Positions 37,214 to 49,817 of a stretch of 64,000 nucleotides of DNA are shown piece after piece. Numbering within the stretch: position 1 is the first letter of the stretch; every line of letters starts with the position of its first letter. The DNA lies in assembly GCF_963966145.1 (NCBI RefSeq), contig NC_091050.1, forward strand, positions 9,300,001 through 9,364,000, in the 5' to 3' direction. The stretch comes from Tenebrio molitor. Lineage: Eukaryota > Arthropoda > Insecta > Coleoptera > Tenebrionidae. A program made the translations under genes and the position numbers. A model generated the notes under the pieces. It had not been told where the DNA came from and made no database searches. It saw only the letters and a list, made by a program, of their open reading frames with translations.

Positions 37214-37548
37214 ATGGTCAGTGTTGTTGTGTTAATAGCAGATTATATCATTAAGAGTAGAAGTAAGTATTTTTTTCGCTAAGCCCAGAAATTGAAGACC
37301 GAGACGAAGTCAAGGTCGCCAACTGGGCGAAGCACAAAAAGACCTACTTGCTGCTAGACGAGGACCTCGTTACGGGGGAGATTTTTGTCCCACGGATGGG
37401 AGACCAGGAGAGATACGCGGGATGGGGACATGGGAAGAAAATCCAGGGGAAATTCAGAGAGATCCCGGGAAGACACAGGGAGATTAAGGGAGGCTATAAG
37501 GGGATCCGAGATGTGAAATCTAGGGAGATTCATGGGAGCTACACATAG
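37214..37548 (+). other. Possible small or fragmentary coding sequence
   Basis: From about 37289 an open frame reads EIEDRDEVKVANW and then KKTYLLLDEDLVTGEIFVP, with coding-like codon use, before running into a GA-rich repeat and stopping at 37546-37548. An upstream ATG at 37214 could join it through AGAA|GTAAGT and a CCCAG acceptor, but that intron would be only 26 bp, too short for normal splicing. I do not recognise the sequence. It could be an eroded exon of an element or gene. Confidence 0.25.
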
Positions 37549-37697
37549 ATCTGGGGAAGATGCAAGGGAATCATATAAGGAGATCCGGGAAAGATATAAG
37601 GAGATTTGGGGTGTGAGGTCCATGGGAGGAACAGAGAGATCCAGGAAAGATACAGAGGGTCCGGCGGAGGTACAGGAGATCTAGAGAAATAGATGGG
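37370..37697. repeat. GA-rich degenerate tandem repeat
   Basis: Purine-rich on the plus strand, built from loose variants of GGGAGATCC and AAGATACA. Period is irregular. Such tracts can form triplex DNA, but no function is implied. Confidence 0.6.
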
Positions 37698-39422
37698 ACT
37701 TTACATACATACTCCACAGAGGAGGTCTATTGTCCAGAAGTATTTCTAGTGATCAGTCACTACTAGAAGTACGGTTTCGATACTAATATTCTCATATAAG
37801 TCAGATCCTCTTTGAATTGACATTTCATCTTTGTTAAAAACATTTTTGTTTCTTATTACCCGATATTTTGGTGTCAAATCCAGAGCAAGAGAAACTAGTT
37901 TCTTGCAGTTATTCTTGTTAGACCCAAACACGTAGCGTTAAAAGTCACACGAAAATCCCATAATTGGCTAATTCTTGCGTTACGTTAGGGCGTTATAAAT
38001 CCTGGTGAAAGCCTCCTGCTCCCTCGTCGACTGTTGCCGTACATAATTTTGCGGATTTTGTGAGCGCAATCGGTTTGTTGTCTCCACCTAATTCGATTTG
38101 TTCTTAATTCGAGCGGTTCTGTTGCAGCCATTCCTCGAACTTTCCTAATATGCTAATTTCTAATTTGTGCGTGTAAATACTTGTTAACTTGTTTGGTCTG
38201 GAAGTTCGTGAAGTCGAGACAAGTTGCGCTTCCCTACCTACATCTATTATTTCCCTAATCTGTACTATACTTTCCCGGAAACTTATTTTGTTAAAATAGT
38301 TGCTCGACACCGTGTTCAACCGAGGTAAGAACGCACACCTAACCGTTATTTATCGGGGCAGTAAATTATAACACCAACACCTCCACTCCTCTTAAAATTA
38401 TTTCACTTCGTGTAAACACCGCGATATTTACTGGATTGTTCTACATGCAGAATCTGATTTATTGCTTTCATATTTTACACGATATCCACCGCTGATGAAT
38501 GTAATTATGTATAGTGGTTGGGATAAATTTGGGAGGTTATTGTCTGGTCCCGAAATCACTCCCGAAGCGCCAACGGGAAAAATATAATCAAATAATTACA
38601 AAGATTCGCTTTCATCTTGCTTTCTACTGTTCTGGAACGGACACCTGGATCGTGTTAAAGAACGCGTCAGGATTTGATTAAACTTCAACTAAATGCAAAT
38701 TTCTTGGACGTGAAAGAAGAAGCCAATTAAAATTTTAAATTCGAACATCACCAACACAAAGCTGATGAAAGTGTGGACTAAACGAACCTCCATAGGCACA
38801 AAGAAATTTCAAAACTGACCAAATTTCCATTGTTATTTTGTGGACAACAAATTTATGAGCAAACTTGTGCTTGATAGCGTTTGCACAATCAGGATCGTAA
38901 TTAAAACAAAGGCTGGATTCATAGAGGAAATTGTGGTGACTAATTGTAATTTTGATCTGGTAATTATCAGTCATTTATCGATTTCCTTCGCTGAGAGAAC
39001 AACTGCACAAATAGATCAGTCCTGCGAGGACTGACGTAGTTGAAATTTCGCTGAAAGACCAAGCGGCAATGGAGATTTCATATTAACTAAGTTAATTATA
39101 CTTTTACGTGTGAGAAGTGGCGTATTTTATGACGGTATTAATTTAATATTACTGATGGAAGCAATTTCGTTTGACAGGAGTGGGTTCAAGTCTTTTAAAA
39201 CTTTCACAGTGATCTGTCATGCAAGGAATATTGTACTTCAAATTTTATGCTTGACGTTATATTAAAATTTTTTGTGAGGTATTGAAAAAGTACGATGACG
39301 GAAAGGTTTTAAGGATGGAGAACGCCCTTGAAAGCTTATTTATGGAAAGAGATTTTAAGAAACAATGCTTGAAAGATGAAAGTCTTATAATATAAACAAA
39401 TATTTCGTTTACAAGATATTAC
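37698..39422. other. Balanced non-coding stretch
   Basis: No supported gene; only short frames on both strands (up to 79 codons) without family resemblance. Confidence 0.4.
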
Positions 39423-40500
39423 CATGGCCTACTAAATCTGAACTGCGCTGCGCTTATTACGGCCGTAACAAACTAGCTGAATGATTGATTCGGCTAACCT
39501 CAAAAAATCTACCCTTAACTAGCGCCATCTCTTTAAAGATATTAAACTACAAATCAACTAAATTGCCACAATAATTTAAATTTCCTTGAATTTCATCACG
39601 GTTGAAGTACAAACAAGGGAAAATAGTGCGTTACATGCGGAGAAAATAACAACAGTTATTTTCAAATTCCCAGCAACCTCCAAACCAAATCCGAAATTAA
39701 TAAAATTATAAAAAAAATAATAAATGAAACATTTCACTGTGATACATGTCTCTTCTTTATTATCTACAGCAACTCCAGGACCCTTGTTACAATTAGTTTG
39801 GCTTCAAGACCGTGGGGTCTGTAAATTTGTGGGGCTTTTAAAAAACTTTGCTAATATTGCCACACAAATATTATCATATTTAATTCCAAAAAAATCCTTG
39901 TCAGCCACTGGTTACTACTTTGCATCCACATTTAATACAGAATTCCATATTTACCTGTGATAAACACAAAGATAAAATTTGTATAGTTATTATCCAATTA
40001 TTAATGAAACCAATTTTAAACATTTGTTTATAAAAAAAAAACAGATTACATAAAAACGAAATCCATTCAGAATAAAATCACAAGTAGGAAGGTTTTAAAA
40101 TTATAAACTTACAAGAAAGGTATTGTCTTCCTGCAGATAGATAGTTTTACTTTTAATTTTTCTACTGTGCTCTATCCATTTTCAGATATATAAATATTAC
40201 GTTTCATAATTTGATTATTGTAATTATTAGGTATTCTTACGTTCATGAAACGTATTCGTGAAAATTTATTTTGCGTCAAAATGACAAAATAGAAAGTGTT
40301 AACCTAACAAAATAAACACGTTATGTGATTGTGATTGGATAATTTCAATTCAAATTACATTTTTCTTTTCCATTTGGCTAACAGATGGAGTTGGTTAAGG
40401 GTACATTTTTTGAGGTTAGCGGAATCAATTGCTCCATTGAAAATCCGAGCTTTGTTACGGCCGTAATAAGCGTAGCGCAGTTCAGATTTAGTAGGCCATG
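39423..40500. repeat. Inverted pair of about 110-bp repeats
   Basis: 39423-39530 and 40382-40500 are inverted copies sharing CTACTAAATCTGAACTGCGC, TTATTACGGCCGTAACAAA and GCTAACCTCAAAAAAT. The right copy keeps an open minus-strand frame (WPTKSELRYAYYGRNKAR); the left has small indels. They may be two copies of a piece of a transposon, or long terminal inverted repeats of an element of about 1.08 kb. Confidence 0.6.
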
Positions 40501-40679
40501 ATATTACAAAAAAATTACACATCTGTTGTAAAATGGAAGAAGTAATCATGAAGTATCAATTGCTTCTTCAGAAGCTTTTAGGTACAATAAAAATATTTGT
40601 GACGTTTGGGATTCCATCGAAAAATAAACTAAAATAAACTCATCACCCACCCTCCAGCTATTAAATAACTGATCACTTT

Positions 40680-41057
40680 TTAATTGTTGATGTTACCAAA
40701 CAACCCTTCTTGGCGTACACTCCATGAATATTTAACGGAGTTCAGGTCGGGGGATCGCGTGGGCTTAACCAAAATGGATATATCTTCGTCATTTAGAGAT
40801 TCCTTCACCAAATACGCTGAATAGTGACGAGTATTACCATGCATAATACAGCATTTCGCCCTGGCAGCTCGAAACTTCGATAAATCAATGGTTATTTTGG
40901 ATTTGGGCGTGCTTGTTGCAGCGTAGACCACCATCGAGTGTTGAAAAAAATTAGAAGCCCATTTAAGCGAAGTGTTTTTATCTTTGCGAAACGAAAATGA
41001 GGGTAAATCCGGCAGGAATCTTGACACCTGTAGAAATACAGCGCCGCCATCCATCAA
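40680..41057 (-). pseudogene. Tc1-like transposase fragment
   Basis: A 125-codon frame with the C-terminal half of a Tc1-type DDE transposase. MHGNTRHYSAYLV matches the MQDNARPHxA block and SPDLNSVKYSW matches SPDLNPIExxW. The Asp of the first block is Gly and the acidic residue of the second is Lys, so two catalytic positions are lost. The N-terminal DNA-binding part is missing. It is an inactive relic. Confidence 0.75.
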
Positions 41058-41225
41058 ACAACTTATCAGATTTGGTTTAAAACAGAAAGGAAATAGTTGG
41101 AAAACTTTCCCGTTTTATGGCTTTTCAAGACACTCGAGCCCGAGATAATTTGATTACTTATCACGGTTCTCTCGGATTTTTTACACCAAATGAATTGCCG
41201 CCGGCGGTAAAATCAATTTTGGCCA

Positions 41226-41582
41226 TTGTTGTCAATTTGTGGAGCTTGCATTTCAGCTGGTCATCTATTGTGGAGGTATCAGCATTTATGTGACGAAGTG
41301 ATGCGTTTATTGATTCAATGGGCCGAGACGAGGCTGTTACCGCCTGATTCCGCTTCTTTGAGTCAGCGTTCTGCGAGGATTCGCGAGGACATATCCATTC
41401 CGTCTGAGAGTATCCTAATTCGGGAATGCATGCGCTATGAGAATCTAATCCTCAAGAAACTACCAACGGAACGTGATTCGGTCAGGGGTCGAGGCGGCGG
41501 CGGTGTGCACGAGCGGCGGCCGCGCGGGGGCGGTGGAAAATGCCAAATGGTAACATTCGTAATCAGCTCGTCTCAGATTTAG
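41226..41582 (+). other. Open frame with GC-rich end, possible exon
   Basis: A 118-codon open stretch without its own good ATG. A plausible acceptor (TGCATTTCAG) precedes it near 41254. It contains LLIQWAETRLLPPDSASL and ends in a Gly/Arg-rich GC-rich part (VRGRGGGGVHERRPRGGGG) before a weak donor GTAACA. No family is recognised. It could be a coding exon of a gene with large introns or chance in GC-rich DNA. Confidence 0.2.
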
Positions 41583-44500
41583 CGTTACCCACCAATAAAC
41601 AGACAGTCTTTATTTACTAATTTTGTTACTTGTGAAAATTCGCTGTCATTAGATCTTTTATGTTAGTTAACCTACAAAGAAAATCAATAATTCTTAAATT
41701 TGGACAAAGAGAAAAAGACGTTGGCATAACGACGAGGCAAGAATAAAATTTAGGAAAGCTATGAAAATATTTTTTTCTTTTTGTATTTGTGATTCGCTTG
41801 CCCATGTCAATTTTTCTAAATTGTAGAACAGGTTGGGAAATTTAAATATGCGTTCTGTTTGATTTGTGATATTATAGATGATTGATACATTTTTTTTTAA
41901 TTTTGAATACACTTTTATTCATCTCTTGTTGAAATCATGGAAATTATATTAAAATCAACAAAATAAGTAAACAACTAAACCTGCTACCAATATATTAATT
42001 TAAAACAGAACTGAAATATAAATAAACTGCAAATTTCAATTAACACATAAGTCAATACTGACGACAAAATTTGTTAGTTAACATTAAATATTTTTGGTTC
42101 ATTTCAACCAGTTAAAGAATCTGGTTTAATACTCTTTAGAAAATGTATACCTAGTTGCTGCCATCAGGTTCTTATTGGCGTCTTTGTATTTTCTTGACAT
42201 GAGTAGGGGTCCCATAAATTAAATAACGGTTAGCCCCATTGCAGAGCATTTTTAAATTGCACTTCCCGTTTTAATCACATTTATAACAAGAACGAGAAGA
42301 TTTTTGTAACAATATTTCTGTACGCCATTTTGACATGTTTCAAGTCGGTAATAATTTCTTAACACAGGAGAATGTGAATCTTGCATTGCGAAAACCATCA
42401 GGAACTATTTTTTGCAGAAAATATCAACTCTTGAGTGGTATTTTTACCGGATATTCCCTGAATCAATATAAATCAGCCAACATTATTCGAAGGTCATGAA
42501 TTACCGTTGACAAAATGTTATTTCCAACTTTAGTATTCTATGGCAATCAAATTTGTTGATGGTTTTCAGTTATTAGTATTTATTGAGTAATTAAAATCAA
42601 AATTTATTTTCCTCTAAAAGGTAGACTCTGTCGTAAAATCCAAAAGAATTATCTTAATGGCCCGTATCTGTTAGTATTATGTAACATTTTATTCGATTCC
42701 AGCATGTCCATAAATTCACTTATAACATTGTAAATATTGGACAAATGGATCATTTTCATGTAAATCCTCTAGACAGATTTTCAGAAATTTATTACTGCAG
42801 CTGATGCAGATCCTCTGTATTCATTTACTCTCCCTGTTGTTAAATTTCTTATTTCGTGTCATTTTACACTTGGTCAATAAATTTTCAATTAATACTTTAG
42901 AAATAAACGAAGCGAAGTCGTGAAAACAGACGACACTTCCATTTCTATCAACGTGAGCTGTCGATATTCCTGAAAGAACTAGGTTTAGGAGCAATAACCT
43001 TATTTATATTGGATGAACATGAAACTCCAGTTAAACTAATTTATCCCGGTGAAAGCTTTGTTTCATATTATTTATGAACGCAATTGCACTGATACTAATT
43101 AATTTGTGCCTTCACTGCTTAATTCCAGTTCGTGTATGTATCTGACTAGCGCGTAATATAATTATTGCAAAACTGTCGCAAATACGCTTCAAGGCTGCAG
43201 GTGTCTCGTGACCGTCCTGATAGCCTTCGATCTTTCGAAAGAGCGCCGCCTCTGCCGTCGCGACGCTATCAGTTCCCAGGACAAGCTTCGTTCTCACGAC
43301 TATTATTCATGGCATTTCAATGGAAATTTCGCCATTATAGTTAGACTAGACGACTTCGTGGCAAGTTCCCTCTGCAGCCGCGGATGATAAGAGCTTGTTG
43401 CCCAAGTTTTGCCCACGCAGACGTTCCGTTTGAATTCGATTAGTGGATGACTTCACTAACTCCATTGTTGCCCTAGTTAATTAGTGGGGAGATTGACTGC
43501 TAATTAATTCTTCGCCCTCCTTAATTATCCCAGTCTTTTTAGCAAACACCTAGATTATGCAACTAACTATTCACGCATCAATGCGTGTATTGTGGGTTGC
43601 GGCACAAATTTCTTTTAAATTATTTCACTCATTGTGCAGACTCGGTCATCCAGGGATTAATACTCATTATCAACAACACATTGCGTGCACAACTGCATGT
43701 CTGATTAATGTGTGCATCTCTCAACTACATCCTGCACAAACCTTCCAGTTTTTGTAGCGAAATAGATCACTTCATTATTTTAAAATAATAAATCACAAGT
43801 TTTTGCATTCTAGATCCTTGCAAGCACCACAATTTAATCTGATATTTAACCGTTTCGTGCGTTTACTGCATTTCAGCATTTATGTGTCACATTTTATCGA
43901 TCCGCTGCAATATCACGTTTTCAGTACGACCTTGTAAGATTTTACAATTTATTTTTTAATGACTTGGAATTGCGTCGACTGTTTGTTGACCGGTCTTAGT
44001 CGAGAAAGAGATTTTTTCCGTATTTGTTTTGTGGAATTTCGGCTGAAAAGCGGCCGTTTCAATTTAAAGGAGCGACATTTTTTCGGAAATTAACGACTCC
44101 GGAATCGTAATTAACACAAAATCTTCAGTTTTCCCTTAAATTTCATCAAGATCGGAATTTATTTCGGATCGCGAGGCGCTCTTCACGAAATAAACACAGT
44201 TTAATGGGAGGGGTCGGGAATTATTTTCAAATCCACACCTCCACTTTTGCTCCCATTTTTTCGCGTCTTATGAGAGATAAAAGCACAGATTCCTGATGAC
44301 CTGTTATTTATTCTTCTCACAAACGTGCTCCCTGCAGCTTTCCGTTTGTTAACGCAATACCGCCGTGTAAAGTGGTTTTTTAACACGAAAAGAATAAAAA
44401 TTATCAGGCCTGGAATGAATAGATTACTCTGGAATTTTTTAAAAGGTCGGAAATTTAATTCTTCGGACGTCTTTTAATCAAATGATAAATTCTTGCGTTA

Positions 44501-47500
44501 TTTGGTTTGTATAAATCTTCCACTTTTGCACAAGCTTTCTCTAAAAATAAATCAGCGAATGCAAGTCAAAAGTATGTTAAAGAGGTACAGTTTAGGGAAC
44601 TAGGATTGTATCAAAGGGCGCCATAATCCCTTGCCTTGACATCTTACTCGGCATAGTTTTTACATACATTATCCCCAAATTCTGTCGTCTCTCTTGGCTA
44701 TTATGCGTCTGCCTCCTCGGTGCTTAAATCGTTGTCTTGGGAGAAATAGAACTTACTACCCTGATTAATTTTACGACACCGAGAAATGTTTTACTTTGTG
44801 TACAGCATTTCAGTTTAAAGGAGCCACTTTCAGGGCGATATTTCTACATGTGGGGAGCCACGCACCGACCTTTTTAAATTTCGCATCTACATGATTCTCC
44901 AAACGTAAACATGCTGATAACCGAGGAGGAACAAGCACCCGCAGAGTAAACAAGTTGCTGTTGCTACTTTTAAGTCCTTTGAACTTTGACCGGATGCAGG
45001 AATCTTTATCGATGTTTGATCACAAAGTTGAGCAGGTTCTTGTCAAGCTTCATTTCGTTCCCCTTTGATTTTTATACGACAGTCAACAAACACGGTATGG
45101 TTGAAGGAATGGCCAATGATGGAATTAATTCAATGGATATTTTTTCCTTGCGGAATTTATGTCGCCACGTCTTCAATATTCCTTGAAAGTTTCTTTACTC
45201 TCAAAAAAGGCACTCAGCACCTGTCCAGTAGGCTTTTGACATCCATAGCCTTGGAACGGCAAATCTGTGATATTTTTGAAAATTATTTTAGTAGGAAAAA
45301 ACCATCCCGTGCGGGGTTTACTGTATATTTGGCAATATCTCGTTTGACTTTAGTGTGTATTTTATGGGTGGACTTATTGTGTTTGGTACACGTGAGGGTG
45401 CGTTTATCACTCTATAATACAGCAGAGATCTGTAGAAAATTTTACAGCGAGCTCATTTATATGCATGAGTCCATATTTCACGGATGTTCGCACCTCATTA
45501 TGACACCATGAACTGAGCAATGTACTTTTTGTTGCAGAAATCCTGTTCGGCCTAATCCATCATCAGAGGAATCTCTTCGGCGTCGACGGTAAGTTGGACC
45601 TAGTAAAATGGTTTACGAGCGGGCATAAAATCGGGGCGGCAGCTCACCCTTGTTTAGCTTTTCCGGCAAAGAATCGATTAGATTCATTGTGAAACGGGGA
45701 CGAATTGATTTCGGTGGGAACTGTCACAATTTCAAAGTGCGCGAATAAATGCGGTGTTTTATGCGTCTGAAGCGAGGCTCTATAAATAAATGAGTGTTCC
45801 AATGATTGGGATCCCCATTAATCCCGGTCACGTTTCGGTCTGTTTGTATGTTTCGGAGCTTCGAATGGTGTTAAATTAAGAGCTGCATTTATATGTATAT
45901 AAGGATAATTCGCATTTGTATAATTTCGAGATACGTGATAATCAAAATTCTCTTCTCCGAACGCCGACGCGTCAAATTTGTCATGTCGATATTTTTTCAC
46001 GGTTTTTACATATTTCTAACCTTCAGCAAATATAAAATCAACAATCCTGAATCCTAACTGTTTGATTTAATGATAAAATGTCTTCATAAAAGTGTATTGC
46101 ATAAACGCTGATCGTGTATTTAGTTTTTGTGGTTTGACACATCTTCAGATACATAACCTCACTTTGTTTAAATTAAATCATTCATTTCAAATAAAATCCA
46201 TAATGTAGCACCAAGAAAACGGGGTGAACTCTTGTTGGTCAGTTTTAAAGAGAGCTGTTTTGTTACAAAATCGGTTTTACAATAAATTCAAATAATTAAC
46301 TTTTTAAAATTTAAATTAAAAATTCAACATTGAAATCTTTTCTTACAAAGCAGAATATTTAATTAAAATTGGCTACTTTGCTAACTTCTTCTCTTCTTAT
46401 TGCCAAAAACTTCGATAGAGTAAATCACGCTGCACTGTCTTTGTTTTCTCAAAGTGGCAAATTTAAAAGTTGACTTTAATCCAGGCAATTTAAAAGCAGA
46501 TGGGACACCAGTTTATGACTTTTCCAATCGCATTTATCTGTAGATCTTTATTACCTACAAGCCATTATAAAAAAATATGTTACCGCTGTAAAAAAATTTC
46601 TCTAAACTGGTTGTTTGCAGTTATGAACCAGTTTCTTTGAGGGTGGTTTATTTGTGTGGACTGGCAGGTTGTATCCTGTTCGGCAAATAAATTTCCCATC
46701 GAGGACCTTTGACACCCTTACGAATACACCTGCAGCCCTTCCGGCTAAGAATTCCGTCCGACGAGTTGAAAACGCTGAAATTTTTATTAAATCGAGTTTC
46801 GAACACGTAACTTGAAGGAACAAGTTAACTGCGTAACACGTGCAAACTTTCCGAGATATCTTTGTCGTAAAATTGAATTTTTCAATATTTTTCGGTATCG
46901 GAAACTTGTTTAATATTTTTGTTTGTTATTTATTTAATCCTGTCGGTGGAGGAATAAAACGGATGGGCATAAAATGTGGGGGCGGCGTTTCGCCTCGTTC
47001 GGAAATGGCAGTTGTCGCTTTAAATTTTTTATGTAATTTTAACTGTACAGCATTTTTGGTCTGTCGAAAGCTTGAGGGAGACGTGAACGGCATCCGACCA
47101 ACAACACAAGCATCTACTTAATTTTGTAAAGTGCCGCTTAGGTTAATCTTTCGGGATTTTGCTTAGGGAAATAAATAAAAGCATAATGGAACCTGAAATG
47201 TTCGCACCTCCGACAAGAATACCAACGCATTCGGGCCTGACGCACTGAAACTTTAAAAGGGTTGATTTTAAAAAGGCTCAAGCTGCTCCTTCCCATTTTC
47301 TTAACAAAAACACTTTCCACCTACATTTTTTACAAATCAAACAATTACTTGGCCCAAGAAATTTCTGTTGGCTGAAAGAGTGACTCGAGTGTGATAATTT
47401 TAATGCACAGGCCCCAGAACGCAAAATCTAATTCCATCCGCAACGATCTGCTTTTGTTGTTAACTAAATGGAGCATATTGCACCTCACTTTCCTTTTCTC

Positions 47501-49544
47501 TTATTTCCACCAGTAATGGGAATCCGAAAAAGCGAATAATGTTACCCTCGGCCTCTTTATGTGCTGGCTCTAAAAGGGGTGTGCGTTCTGTGTAAATATC
47601 AAGGAGTTTGGTGTTGCCGAACCACATGCTGGTCCCACGAGATGAAAACAGAATAGCGAATTGTCCTCCGTGTTGCGGTTTTTTCTCCCCGGACTCGCCC
47701 CCGCACATTTAATTTTCGCATTATTTGCATTAACCAGAAACGTCGACAACATTAAGAATCGAACGCCGTCGCGTAAATTACAGCCGTCGCAGAATGAAGA
47801 AAGTTTAATAAAGAATCGACAAAGTTCATCGAATAATTTTTCCTGTCGTTGTGATTTTTTGCCGAATTGCGTTCTGTTTATTTTATTGGTGAGGAATTCA
47901 ATCGGGGAGAAACTTTCCCGATTTGCATTCCTCCGACATTGCGTCCTACACAAGTTGTTTAAATTTTCGATGCTTGTGCTCGACGGAAAAATGTAGTATT
48001 AGTTTAACTGGAGGTGGAGCGACTCCGGATGCATTCCGGTGGAATCGGGGGGCAATAAAACCTGACACACGAAAATTTTCAACATTTTACTCGACTGCAT
48101 CCTGATTGATAAGCGAGTCCGGAGTGGCTCATGTTTATAAAGGGCTAATAAAATTAGAGCGTGTATGAATCAGCACTCCACCCAAGTCGAGCGGCCCCGG
48201 ATAGCTTTATTTCGAATCTCTCTTGTGGGTGTTTTATACTCTGTTAAACTTTAGTGTAAATTTATGGCGGCTGCGTCATTTCGCGGGATCACACTCGCTG
48301 ACAGACAAGAGCGTCGTGACAACAGATAACAGGCGACAAGAAATGAATTAATGGGAGTGCAGAATTTTAATTGGGGAGTAATTTGGAGGTCGACAAGTTC
48401 CTCGCTTCAGAATAGCATTATTTTGAGGTTTCGTTCGGTTGTATTAACAATTTTGCAGCAGGGATCTTAAAAAAATTGTCTAATAAACGTAGGAAATTTG
48501 AATGAATTTACACTTTGTATTCAACTACTGTTGGTAACGTTGGCGCTCGTGTACGAATCGGTGATCTCAATGTAACGATAGCAATATTGTTATGGCTTTT
48601 CTTGACGCTAAGCTACTTTATCGGCGATATTTTTCGGGGTCTCTATATTGATACAGCAAGAGTTCAGTCCCATCCAGTAATTTCCTTTGATACGTAAGAA
48701 TTTCTTACCGACCTGGAGAGATTTTCGAAGCAGCGATTTGAATAGTCGCAAATTTTGAATGCAGGTACGTATAAAAATTCCAGATAAAATTGCAACTACA
48801 TTGTTTGGTAATAGTAAAGTTCCGAAGAAACGCGACAAAGTTTCGCCTCGCTATTTTCTTCGGCGCTCGCTAAAGTAAAACATATTGAAATTTAAATTTC
48901 AGCTTTTAAGGTTCGTGTAAAGTTTGTTCAGGAATTCAAACCGGGCCCAAGTTTATTTTGAATTGATTAAGAAATAAATAAGAATGTTTGCATGTGAAAT
49001 CTCGTTCCCCACGATTAATTGGACGGATGTTTATCGGCGGAGCTGCGACCCCTAAAACGTTTTTATTTTCTAAAAGCAATCACTCTCCTATCGTATAATT
49101 AAACTGTTACTTCGGCTACAATTTTGCATGCTAATCTGTGACTGCCATCGTTTTAATTCTCATTTGAATAATCCGACAAAACGACAGATTTATATTAGTA
49201 TTACTCAAATTATTCAAAAATCTTGAGGAATGTTCCATTTGCATTTTAATGCAAGTCTTAGTGCCGTACTGTATTGTTCTGTTTGTAAAGAAGATTAAGA
49301 GTTTAATCAAAGCTGCATGTTGCGCCGCCACCGAGCCATCGAGCGTTCTTTCAGGATGTGCACTCCTCCGAGGATTGCAGCGGCGGCGACCCCGTTTAAT
49401 TAACAACCGAACAAATTAGACATTTTTCTGGAGAGCTGCATTATTTACGCCACTCCACCCGACTCCAGTTTAATTTACAACAACTCTACAACAATGTTAT
49501 TCGGATTTATAACAGTTTTAGGCTAAATTATTGTTGTTCGGGTT
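41583..49544. other. Long non-coding stretch
   Basis: AT-rich to about 43000, then balanced with many ATTA-core sites to 49540. The longest frame (45065-45511, 148 codons) has no recognised domain. No gene supported; may be intergenic or intronic regulatory DNA. Confidence 0.4.
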
Positions 49545-49760
49545 ATGCAACCAGCAATACACCACACCACATGGGGCGGAGGTCTCCCCGTGCATCTCAA
49601 CGGGTCGACCCCTCTGCATTCGTTTACTGGGGTAGGCAATCAGAGATCGCGTATCGCGCTGGCCATCAACCCTTATCAGAGTGCACCCCTTGCGGGAGCG
49701 GCGGCGGCGGCGCCACTCCGGCGTTTCTCAGCGCCTGAAATATTAACTGTGCAATTCAGA
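49545..49760 (+). other. GC-rich open frame, possible exon
   Basis: Starts at an ATG at 49545 and encodes IHHTTWGGGLPVHLNGST, later an Ala run (PLAGAAAAAPLRRFSAPE) from a GGC-repeat patch. It stands out in composition from its neighbours. No family is recognised and no clear splice sites bound it. Confidence 0.18.
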
Positions 49761-49817
49761 TTTAGATCAACACAACATTCGTCGCTAGTTATTTTTATAG
49801 TTGCACGTATTTTTTAG

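Noticed and set aside
37263..37288. 26-bp intron joining an ATG exon to the fragment at 37289
   Set aside because: The donor and acceptor look right, but 26 bp is shorter than animal introns can normally be.
45065..45511. 148-codon open frame on the plus strand
   Set aside because: Longest frame in the gene-poor part, but it has no recognisable domain, no splice context and a composition like chance translation.
47460..48105. Overlapping frames of 80-127 codons on both strands
   Set aside because: Opposed overlapping frames in balanced DNA, without domains, signal sequences or splice structure.
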